45,483 nucleotides of DNA from Roseofilum halophilum BLCC-M91 (GTDB lineage: Bacteria; Cyanobacteriota; Cyanobacteriia; Cyanobacteriales; Desertifilaceae): the NCBI RefSeq assembly GCF_030068445.1, contig NZ_JAQPOK010000071.1:1-45483 (forward strand), read 5' to 3'. Of the stretch, positions 36,334 through 42,551 are shown piece by piece. Every line of letters starts with the position of its first letter. Within the stretch, counting starts at the first letter, position 1. Under the pieces are notes generated by a model that did not search any database, was not told where the DNA came from, and was given only the letters and a program-made list of their open reading frames with translations. The translations under genes and the position numbers were made by a program.

Positions 36334-36375
36334 GATCCCCCCAACCCCCCTTTTTAAGGGGGATTTAGGGGGATC
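36334..36375 (+). terminator. GATCCCCCC/GGGGGATC inverted repeat after the Wzt-like gene
   Basis: GATCCCCCC (36334-36342) pairs with GGGGGATC (36368-36375), and an inner CCCCCC/AAGGGGG pairing with a central TTTTT tightens it. This is a frequent cyanobacterial repeat and can work as a terminator. It separates the export pair from the acyltransferase gene. Confidence 0.55.
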
Positions 36376-36435
36376 GAAATGTGTCTAATAGCAGGGAAAA
36401 TACTTTTATAGTTCACCCTAATCAACCCTAGAACT

Positions 36436-37500
36436 ATGAACCGAATAATCGATCCCTCATCCCGATTAGATTTCATGAGATCCGTAGGAATTTCCATGAT
36501 CTTACTGTACAATCTCCCCGATTATTGCTTCCAATCTTATCACTTCGATATTTGCGGAAAAACCCTGGATTTATCAGCCTTACACCACCTCAGCCTTCAA
36601 TGTAGCTTAGGGCTATTAGTCTTTCTTTCCGGAACCCTAATTAACCGACATAACTTAACCTTTCCCGATCTGCCAACAGCCGGGAAATTTTTATTCAAAA
36701 AGCTGTTGAAACTCTTTCCCCTCTACTATCTCTCCCTTGCCCTATTTTGTTATCTCTATAGTATGTTGGATTGGGGGCAAATCCTGATCCATGTTTTGGG
36801 CTTACAACTCATCTTTGCCTCTAACAGCTATCCCCCCTTGCCCACTTTATGGTATGTGGGATTAATTTTAGTCTATTACAGCCTCTTCTCCCTGCTCAAT
36901 ATCGAGCGAATTCCAGCCCTTCACAAAGCGCTGATTTTGGGTGTTTTATTCTTAACTCTTTTCTTCAGTGCTACTTATCTGAACATTACCGATCTGCGCC
37001 TAATTTACTATAGTTTCCCCTTTTTAGGGGGGATTTTTGCAGCTAAAAACAATTGGTTTGAACATCGCCTGTGGCGAAAAGCCTTATCCCTAAACACGGG
37101 GGTATTTTGGGCAATCTTACCCCTATGCTGGGTATGGGAAAATAAATATCATCTACCCATTGAACACAACACGATTTTACTCAATCTGTTGATGTTCTCC
37201 TTTGTGCTATTGATTTATCGCCTTTCTGATGTGGTTTGTCAACATTCCCAATTGAACCCCTTTTTCCATGCCATCGCCTATTGTGCCTATGGGATGTTCC
37301 TTTTTCACCGTCCGATCTGGTTTGCCCTAGAGCAGATGATGCGATCGCTCTTACTCATTGACAATATCTATACCATCACTGCGGGCTTAGTCTTCCTCGG
37401 TATTCCCCTGATCGTCGGAGTATCTTACGTGCTACTAACGCTCTATGACCGCTACGGTATCACTGCTTTGTATCATCCTAGACACTTAATCCGTCAGTAA
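36436..37500 (+). CDS. Membrane acyltransferase (Acyltransferase 3 family)
   Basis: The 354-residue protein has about ten membrane segments and starts like Acyltransf_3/OafA proteins (SSRLDFMRSVGISMILLYNL, an R-x-D-x-x-R motif variant; the usual catalytic H-x-x-x-x-H is degenerate, with LSALHHLSLQ a loose stand-in). It probably adds acetyl or succinyl groups to cell-surface glycans, consistent with its place behind the Wzm/Wzt pair. Missing clear catalytic histidines means the activity is unproven. Confidence 0.75.
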   Translation: MNRIIDPSSRLDFMRSVGISMILLYNLPDYCFQSYHFDICGKTLDLSALHHLSLQCSLGLLVFLSGTLINRHNLTFPDLPTAGKFLFKKLLKLFPLYYLSLALFCYLYSMLDWGQILIHVLGLQLIFASNSYPPLPTLWYVGLILVYYSLFSLLNIERIPALHKALILGVLFLTLFFSATYLNITDLRLIYYSFPFLGGIFAAKNNWFEHRLWRKALSLNTGVFWAILPLCWVWENKYHLPIEHNTILLNLLMFSFVLLIYRLSDVVCQHSQLNPFFHAIAYCAYGMFLFHRPIWFALEQMMRSLLLIDNIYTITAGLVFLGIPLIVGVSYVLLTLYDRYGITALYHPRHLIRQ

Positions 37501-37663
37501 AGGAATTAAATACTCTAAGATTAATAACCGCAGATAGTTTGCCAAAAGTAACAATTTTTTCTATGCCAGTGCGATCGGGACGGACAATCAGATATTCATT
37601 TGCTTTCCGGTAGACAGCCGATAGATCTTCACGATATCCTGTTGTGGGAACTCTGACGGCTCC
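37478..37663 (-). pseudogene. Unrecognised gene fragment without start codon
   Basis: On the minus strand an open stretch of about 62 codons (from a TAG at 37664-37666 to a TAG at 37478-37480) reads, in part, TTGYREDLSAVYRKANEYLI and RPDRTGIEKIVTFGKLSAV. Its amino-acid composition and HIP-like motifs look coding, but there is no start and it overlaps the acyltransferase 3' end. I do not recognise the family. Possibly the C-terminal relic of a gene displaced during insertion of the neighbouring toxin-antitoxin pair. Confidence 0.25.
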
Positions 37664-37671
37664 CTAAATCC

Positions 37672-37902
37672 ATGAAATTACAAGAACTAATTGATTCAAT
37701 TGAACAATTGTCCATTGAAGATCAAGATTATTTATTCGACTTAATCCACAAGCGAAGAATTGAACAGCGACGCTTAGAAATTGCTGTTAATGCTGAAACG
37801 CTGAAGCAAGAATTTCAGCAAGGAACTGCTAAACGAGGAACAGTGGACGATCTGATTGCTGATTTACTTGAGGATGATGATGGAGATTGTCTGGAGCAAT
37901 AG
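37672..37902 (+). CDS. Antitoxin of a RelE-type toxin-antitoxin pair
   Basis: The 76-residue acidic protein (MKLQELIDSIEQLSIEDQDYLFDLIHKRR at the start, GTVDDLIADLLEDDDG at the end) has the size and composition of an antitoxin partnered with a RelE/ParE-fold toxin. It overlaps the toxin gene, which starts inside its last codons. The N-terminal region would bind DNA as a dimer and repress the operon, while the acidic C-terminus would wrap around the basic toxin. Assignment depends mainly on its partner. Confidence 0.7.
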   Translation: MKLQELIDSIEQLSIEDQDYLFDLIHKRRIEQRRLEIAVNAETLKQEFQQGTAKRGTVDDLIADLLEDDDGDCLEQ

Positions 37903-38161
37903 CTTTAAGAGAGCATTTAAGAAATTGGCCAAGAAACAACCTCAATTACAAGCTAAGGCGATCGAGGTATTAAAAATTCTCGCGATCGATCCCTTTACTC
38001 CTTCATTAAAATCTCATAAGTTAACGGGGAGCTTAAACGGATTATGGTCGTGTTCTGTTGCTTATGATTGCCGGATTATTTTTTCTTTTTTTGATGAAGA
38101 AGATACAGATGAGGAAGTAATTCTTCTAATTGATATTGGCAGTCATGACGAGGTTTATTAA
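37880..38161 (+). CDS. RelE/StbE-family mRNA interferase toxin
   Basis: The 93-residue basic protein (start ATG 37880, chosen because TGAGG lies six bases upstream; ATGs at 37874 and 37877 are alternatives) reads MEIVWSNSFKRAFKKLAKKQ, KSHKLTGSLNGLWSCSVAYDCRIIFSF and ends LIDIGSHDEVY. The pattern SHKL-x-G-x-L-x-G-x-W-S-x-x-x-x-x-x-x-R-I-I-F and the C-terminal I-G-S-H-D-E-V-Y are those of YafQ/RelE toxins, which cleave mRNA at the ribosome. Its antitoxin gene overlaps by 23 bp. Confidence 0.85.
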   Translation: MEIVWSNSFKRAFKKLAKKQPQLQAKAIEVLKILAIDPFTPSLKSHKLTGSLNGLWSCSVAYDCRIIFSFFDEEDTDEEVILLIDIGSHDEVY

Positions 38162-38174
38162 TGTTGATTCGTAG

Positions 38175-38201
38175 GTTGGGTTGAACGAAGTGAAACCCAA
38201 C
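38175..38201 (+). repeat. GTTGGGTT/AACCCAAC hairpin after the RelE-type toxin
   Basis: An 8-bp stem (38175-38182 with 38194-38201, loop with GAACGAAGTGA) lies 13 bp after the toxin stop. It is the common GTAGGTTGGGTTGAACG-type cyanobacterial repeat and may end the operon. Confidence 0.6.
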
Positions 38202-38223
38202 GCATTCATGTCAGCTATACCTA

Positions 38224-38437
38224 ATATCCCTCTTCTGTCACTTTCCGGTTTCTTCTATTATTAGAAATTTCTGGAGCCAAGGTATCATGGGTGATGTAGA
38301 GTTGGGCGATCGCATTTTGGCTGATTTCACTCTCTCAGGAACTCCTACTCGGAGAAAATGGCGCGATCGCCTGCCTTGTCTAGACTCTACGATTCCGAAA
38401 AGCTTTAGCTTTTCGGAGAGTGACAGAAGAGGGATAT
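38224..38437. mobile_element. 214-bp MITE-like element with IS-type terminal repeats
   Basis: The ends ATATCCCTCTTCTGTCACTT and its inverse pair over 24 bp with one mismatch (38224-38247 with 38414-38437). The inner frame starting at ATG 38287 begins MGDVELGDRILADF, reminiscent of the N-terminus of IS4-type transposases (L-G-D-x-R-L), and runs into the right end. This is probably an internal-deletion derivative of a DDE transposon. A related solo end occurs at 9503-9521. Confidence 0.55.
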
Positions 38438-38609
38438 AGCAGGCCTAAATGAGTTGTGCAATGGGAAATGCCCTCTCCCTAAATCCCTCTCCCACTCCGA
38501 GAGGGACTCTCCCCCTTCTCCCTTCGACTTCGCTCAGGGCAGCGCCTGTGGGAGAAGGGGGTAGGGGGATGAGGGGCCACCGTTACATAACTCATTTAGG
38601 CTTGCTATA
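38435..38609. mobile_element. 175-bp palindromic MITE overlapping the STAND gene end
   Basis: TATAGCAGGCCTAAATGAGTT (38435-38455) and AACTCATTTAGGCTTGCTATA (38589-38609) pair with one mismatch; inside are further complementary stretches (CTCCCCCTTCTCCC with GGGAGAAGGGGG, CTCGGAGTGGGAGAGGG). It shares the bases 38435-38437 with the previous element, so one may have inserted at the edge of the other. Its right end encodes the last residues and the stop codon of the STAND gene. Confidence 0.6.
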
Positions 38610-39956
38610 TAGGCAATGAGCATAGGATGCAATCGTCGGTTGTAGTGTAAATTGGGCGACTTTTTCATGGGTATGTTTCTCAATAATTCCTCGCTTGAGT
38701 AAAGAGTGTATCGCTTGCAAGAATTCAGCATCAGACAAGGCTAACTCTGTGGGTTTGTGGAAAATATCCGGGGTTTCGTGACTGGCTAACCACTGGACTA
38801 CCGTCATTTCTGAGGGAGATAAGCGTTGATAATAGTCTTGCAGGATGGGTTCTAGGTCGCCCAGGAAGGGGTTAGGATAGGAGAGGAAGCGATCGCAGCT
38901 ACCGTTAAAGAACTCCTGGATCGTAGAGGCAACAATATTGAGCCAAGAAGGATTACCTCCGTAACGTTGAATCAATTCTTCCCATCGCTCCTCATCCCTG
39001 AGTTGGTGGTTGCTCAAGATTTCCCGTGCTGCTGCGCCTAAACTTCCCAGTTGCAAGCTGAGACAATGACTGTTTTCGCGCTCTAAGGTGGCGATTTCTG
39101 TGGGTTTTTCCCAGGAGAGGAGGAGGAAGCAACTGCCGTGGTGCGATCGCCCCATTTCTCTTAACAGCTTACCATAACTTTCCTGTCCCGGTAAATACGT
39201 CCCAGCCAACTCACCCGGAGCGAACAGTTCTTGGAAGTCATCGAGAATAATCAGGGAACGAGAAGAGCGCAAATAGTTGATGAGCTTTGCCGATTTCTGG
39301 CTTTCATCTTTGCCCATCAATTCTATCATATCAGTTTCCAGAGATTGGCGCTCTAGGCTATTCGTGCAGTTGCGCCAGATCGCATAGTCAAATCGATCTT
39401 TAACTGCTTCTACCAATGCTCTCGCAAGAGTCGTTTTACCGATGCGAGGTAAGCCCCAAATTGTGACAATCTTTATTTTTTCATCCAATACCCACTGTTT
39501 CAGAGTCGTTAGTTCACTTCTGCGATTATTTAGAGGATAGTATTCTGGCGCTTCTGCGAGATCGTGGCGCTGTTGTTGATTGATAGAGGGAGAATGTGAG
39601 CGTTCTTTTGTCAGTTCTCCAGAGGGCCAATTCTTTTCACAGATATTAATGTGATTTTGATTAAAACTTTTCTCAAAATTATTGATTCTAGAATGAGCAA
39701 TAGAATAGCATTCCAATGTTGCGCGAAAATTTTTCTTATTAACCTTTTCCCCTAACTCTTCCGAAATCAACTTCCATAAACTTCCCGCCACTATTTTCAC
39801 ATTCGCTTCGCCACAGTGATAATCTTCCGCAATCTCCTTATATTTCTGATGCTTCCAAACCCCAGCTAACACCGCTCGTTGCAGACTACTTAAGCTTGTG
39901 CCTGTTTGAGCCAACATCAACTCATCGGCCCATGCCAGGATTGCTTCCACATCCAT
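38592..39956 (-). CDS. STAND NTPase (NB-ARC type), C-terminus cut by MITE
   Basis: The 454-residue protein starts with a helix-turn-helix-like N-terminal domain (about residues 5-75; AVLAGVWKHQKYKEIAEDYHCGEANVK), as in cyanobacterial vWA-MoxR-associated or NB-ARC signal proteins. The NB-ARC follows: Walker A IWGLPRIGKTTLARALVEA (about 164-182), Walker B RSLIILDDFQELF (about 231-243), and a winged-helix part near 390-445 (FTLQPTIASYAH). The family usually goes on with WD40 or other repeats, but here the last ten residues (AHCLYSKPK) come from the MITE end at 38589-38609. The protein therefore probably lacks its sensor part. It faces the small-protein/GTPase pair divergently. Confidence 0.7.
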   Translation of the reverse strand: MDVEAILAWADELMLAQTGTSLSSLQRAVLAGVWKHQKYKEIAEDYHCGEANVKIVAGSLWKLISEELGEKVNKKNFRATLECYSIAHSRINNFEKSFNQNHINICEKNWPSGELTKERSHSPSINQQQRHDLAEAPEYYPLNNRRSELTTLKQWVLDEKIKIVTIWGLPRIGKTTLARALVEAVKDRFDYAIWRNCTNSLERQSLETDMIELMGKDESQKSAKLINYLRSSRSLIILDDFQELFAPGELAGTYLPGQESYGKLLREMGRSHHGSCFLLLSWEKPTEIATLERENSHCLSLQLGSLGAAAREILSNHQLRDEERWEELIQRYGGNPSWLNIVASTIQEFFNGSCDRFLSYPNPFLGDLEPILQDYYQRLSPSEMTVVQWLASHETPDIFHKPTELALSDAEFLQAIHSLLKRGIIEKHTHEKVAQFTLQPTIASYAHCLYSKPK

Positions 39957-39991
39957 TAGTTATACCGATACCACTCCGTCGCTATCCTATC

Positions 39992-40038
39992 ACTTTTTTA
40001 ACCTATTACAACTTTTTTCACCAAATTTCAACTTTTTT
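39992..40038. promoter_or_regulatory. Three direct repeats ACTTTTTT, 19-20 bp apart
   Basis: ACTTTTTT occurs at 39992-39999, 40011-40018 and 40031-40038, starting 36 bp upstream of the STAND start and facing the small-protein gene on the other side. The period of about two helical turns suggests cooperative binding of a repressor or activator. The rest of the 249-bp divergent gap shows nothing clear. Confidence 0.45.
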
Positions 40039-40205
40039 GCTTTACAAATCATTAAAATGTTGTTCAAAGTTATAGACCAAATTTGTCTTTTTGTCAGTAG
40101 GCCAATCAAAACCAGTAACCTATACTGTAAAGAATGATTCTATAATTCAAGGGAGTCTGCAACTGCAACTCGTAGTCTTCAACAACAGCAGGAGCTAAAT
40201 GAGCC

Positions 40206-40478
40206 ATGAGTGAAAGCCTTGCCATTAATACGTCAATGACCTATGAAGCCAAGTTGGTCGGTAAAAAGGGCGATGATGATTTTCCCTGTAACGGAAAAAT
40301 ATCGAAAATCGAATTAAACAAAACTGTCAGTGCAATTTCCATAACTAAACTCGATCCTGGTGTGGGTCGCGGAGACGCTAAATATACTCAGAAAAATTCA
40401 TCGACTGTCGGAGTTCACTACTGGCTCGACCTAGGCACAAAGTTGACTTATAACTTAAAAGTCTGGGTCAGCGATTAG
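40206..40478 (+). CDS. Small beta-rich protein of unknown function
   Basis: The 90-residue protein (ATG 40206, with AGGAG 12 bases upstream) has no signal peptide or membrane segment. It alternates hydrophobic and polar residues in a beta-strand pattern (TYEAKLVGK, VSAISITKLDPG, VGVHYWLDLGTKLTYNLKVWVSD). I do not recognise the family. The next gene, a GTPase, starts 89 bp downstream on the same strand, so the two are likely an operon; the small protein might be a ligand, sensor or partner of that GTPase. Confidence 0.5.
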   Translation: MSESLAINTSMTYEAKLVGKKGDDDFPCNGKISKIELNKTVSAISITKLDPGVGRGDAKYTQKNSSTVGVHYWLDLGTKLTYNLKVWVSD

Positions 40479-40567
40479 TAACGAAACATTGACTGGGCAA
40501 GGGAGATCGCGTTTTCTCTTGCCAAAAGTAACCAGATAGATCGGATAGATATAAATAGGAGGCTGAC

Positions 40568-41398
40568 ATGGATTTTGAAGGGTTTGAGATTCATAAGATT
40601 TTCTCAGAACTTATTAAGGCAAAGAATCGAGGATTTACGTTTCTTTTAGTGGGTAGAACAGGAGTAGGAAAGTCTAGTATTGATTTACGGAAAGTAGATT
40701 GTTTGTGGTTTGTTACTCCTCTTCATGAAACAAGAGTACGTTCTGATGAAAAACGAGCGATTCGGCTTATTAGTGAATCATTCGGGTCTGGGATTTGGGG
40801 TTTATCTATTATTGTATTTACATTTGCAGGTTTTGTTGAACGCAATGATTTCCCAGAAAAGCTCAGAAAAAGAACTGAGTTAATTCGAGCAGAAATTGCT
40901 CAGTATATTCGAGAAGAAGTGGCTGAACTAATTCCTTCAGTAGCAGTTGATAATAAGAGCAAAACCACTCCTGATGGTGAATTCTGGTTAGGAGAATTGT
41001 ATACAACAGTGTTTAAACGGATGAAGATGGATGCAATGTTGCCTTACCTGATGGTTACTATCGAGCGATTCAAACCTACTCCACGCAAATCTCCTGGAGG
41101 CACGATTCATGCTATGGGAGTCGATTCTGGGAAACCCGCTCAAAACACTAATGTAAATAATGAATCTGTTGAAAGTCCTCCCACAGGGTCAGATATTCCT
41201 CTGAACTCAAAGCAGGAACAAGCTATTGGAGATCGAATTGCAACAGCATTGAATATAGTAGGGACAGGAGCTGAGGTTCTATCTAAAGTAATAGATGCTG
41301 TAAAGAAAGCTGCCCCTTACGTGAAGGAGTTCGGAAGTCAAGTTGTTAATGTTGGCACAAAAATTATTTCTTTTGTGAGTAGATTGCGGGGGGGATAA
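40568..41398 (+). CDS. AIG1/GIMAP-like GTPase missing the switch region
   Basis: The 276-residue protein has a G1/Walker A LLVGRTGVGKSS (about residues 27-38). Directly after it comes IDLRKVDCLWFVTPLHETRVRSDEKR, which in related bacterial GTPases follows the G3 box (D-T-P-G) and about 60 residues of switch I/II. Here switch I, the G2 Thr and the D-x-P-G are all absent. IIVFTFAGFVERND stands where the G4 region should be. A Ser/Pro/Asn linker (about 190-220) leads to an amphipathic C-terminal helix pair (VLSKVIDAVKKAAPYVKEFGSQVV) that may bind membrane. The frame stays open, so an in-frame deletion is the simplest reading. GTP hydrolysis is doubtful. Confidence 0.6.
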   Translation: MDFEGFEIHKIFSELIKAKNRGFTFLLVGRTGVGKSSIDLRKVDCLWFVTPLHETRVRSDEKRAIRLISESFGSGIWGLSIIVFTFAGFVERNDFPEKLRKRTELIRAEIAQYIREEVAELIPSVAVDNKSKTTPDGEFWLGELYTTVFKRMKMDAMLPYLMVTIERFKPTPRKSPGGTIHAMGVDSGKPAQNTNVNNESVESPPTGSDIPLNSKQEQAIGDRIATALNIVGTGAEVLSKVIDAVKKAAPYVKEFGSQVVNVGTKIISFVSRLRGG

Positions 41399-41453
41399 AT
41401 AAAGATCGTGCGCTCTGCTATGATTATAAGGAAAGTCATAAATTAACCCTCTA

Positions 41454-41681
41454 ATGTCTCAGCTAATGACCTTTGAAGAAATGAAGCAGCATTATCAAGG
41501 GGAATGGTTACTGATTGCCTATAAAGACCTGGATGACCAGATGGAAGTCATAGAAGGGGAAGTGTTGGCTCGTTCTCCTAACCAGTCTGACATCTATGAA
41601 ATGTTGGCTTCTATTCCTGAGCAACCCCTAGCTATTGAATATGTCGGGCAAATTCCTGAAGATGTGGCCTTTATTTTATGA
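41454..41681 (+). CDS. Small conserved cyanobacterial protein
   Basis: The 75-residue acidic protein (MTFEEMKQHYQGEWLLIAYKDLDD, then GEVLARSPNQSDIYEMLAS and LAIEYVGQIPEDVAFIL) resembles small proteins found in many cyanobacteria, often in front of a second small gene in toxin-antitoxin or aspartic-protease-like pairs. No such partner is intact here. The function is unknown. It begins 55 bp after the GTPase gene. Confidence 0.6.
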   Translation: MSQLMTFEEMKQHYQGEWLLIAYKDLDDQMEVIEGEVLARSPNQSDIYEMLASIPEQPLAIEYVGQIPEDVAFIL

Positions 41682-41748
41682 GTTCTAGTAGAATCTTAAG
41701 TCAGCTTTGTTACAATAACTGGTAAAGCCGTTGATTGGGAGCGTGAAC

Positions 41749-41808
41749 ATGACTCAATTACTCGAAGAGGCGTTCCCGAAGGTATCGCGCAGCGAATCGC
41801 CCAGATAG
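41749..41808 (+). pseudogene. Truncated antitoxin-like gene start
   Basis: ATG 41749 opens a 19-codon frame MTQLLEEAFPKVSRSESPR ending in TAG. M-T-Q-L-L-E-x-A-[FI] is the usual beginning of a small cyanobacterial antitoxin family; the reading frame is lost a few codons later. It is a relic just ahead of the BrnT gene. Confidence 0.4.
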
Positions 41809-41826
41809 TATAGTAGAATCTGAAAT

Positions 41827-42123
41827 ATGGATGTATATTTCGTACTCAATGGTATTACCTTTGTTTGGAACCAGGAAAAAGCAGCACTGAATCCTAGAAA
41901 GCATGATGGTATTACTTTTGAGCAAGCGGCTGAAGTGTTTTTTGATCCATTTCTAGTTGTCATTGATGCCAGCCGTAATGATGAAACAAGAGATGCTGTC
42001 ATTGGGTTAGATACTCGATGGAATCTATTATTTGTCGTTCATATCGAACGTGAGGATAATACAATTCGGATGATTTCAGCACGTAAAGCGACTCGTCAGG
42101 AGCGAGAAATATATGAAAATTGA
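41827..42123 (+). CDS. brnT: BrnT-family ribonuclease toxin
   Basis: The 98-residue protein matches BrnT: FVWNQEKAALNPRKHDGITFEQAAEVFFDP (with the W-x-x-x-K-x-x-x-N-x-x-K-H motif), then RDAVIGLDTRWNLLFVVHIERED and IRMISARKATRQEREIYE at the C-terminus. These are RelE-fold RNases that stop translation. The C-terminal E-R-E-x-Y is the usual ending. The antitoxin starts within the last 11 bp. Confidence 0.9.
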   Translation: MDVYFVLNGITFVWNQEKAALNPRKHDGITFEQAAEVFFDPFLVVIDASRNDETRDAVIGLDTRWNLLFVVHIEREDNTIRMISARKATRQEREIYEN

Positions 42124-42394
42124 GCAATTAAAAAAACGGTTAGACAAAAATCGTCCCATGACTAGCGTAACCCTGAATATTCCTGAAGATGTGATAGAAG
42201 ACTTAACGCGAATCGCGCCATTATTGGGATTTTCTGATTATCAATCCCTGATGCGTGCTTATATCGGACAGGGATTACGTCAAGACTTAGAGCGCTTCGA
42301 GAATGACATTCATGATGAAATGGATGACGATCTGCGACCTGAGTATGATTTGTCCCAGTTGACTGGAGGAGTTAAAGGCAAGTATGTAGATTGA
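42113..42394 (+). CDS. BrnA-like antitoxin
   Basis: The 93-residue protein overlaps brnT by 11 bp. A basic start (MKIEQLKKRLDKNRPMTSVTLNIPEDVIEDL) resembles a ribbon-helix-helix repressor, followed by SDYQSLMRAYIGQGLRQDLERF and an acidic end DLRPEYDLSQLTGGVKGKYV. As in BrnTA operons, the antitoxin follows the toxin and would repress the shared promoter. Exact subfamily uncertain. Confidence 0.75.
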   Translation: MKIEQLKKRLDKNRPMTSVTLNIPEDVIEDLTRIAPLLGFSDYQSLMRAYIGQGLRQDLERFENDIHDEMDDDLRPEYDLSQLTGGVKGKYVD

Positions 42395-42551
42395 TCGCAA
42401 GTGTGGGAAAGTTATACCTGAATCAAGGTGGGTGTAAGGTGTCTTCTTAACTCAGGCATGACTGGATTAGGTTCTTACCCATTCCGATGCCTCTTCCTAG
42501 CGCATCACGCTATACAATATACGGTTAGCGTCCATAGAAGAGTAGAGGGGA

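Noticed and set aside
41754-42002. 82-codon open frame opposite brnT
   Set aside because: Antisense to a well-recognised toxin gene, with no features of its own.
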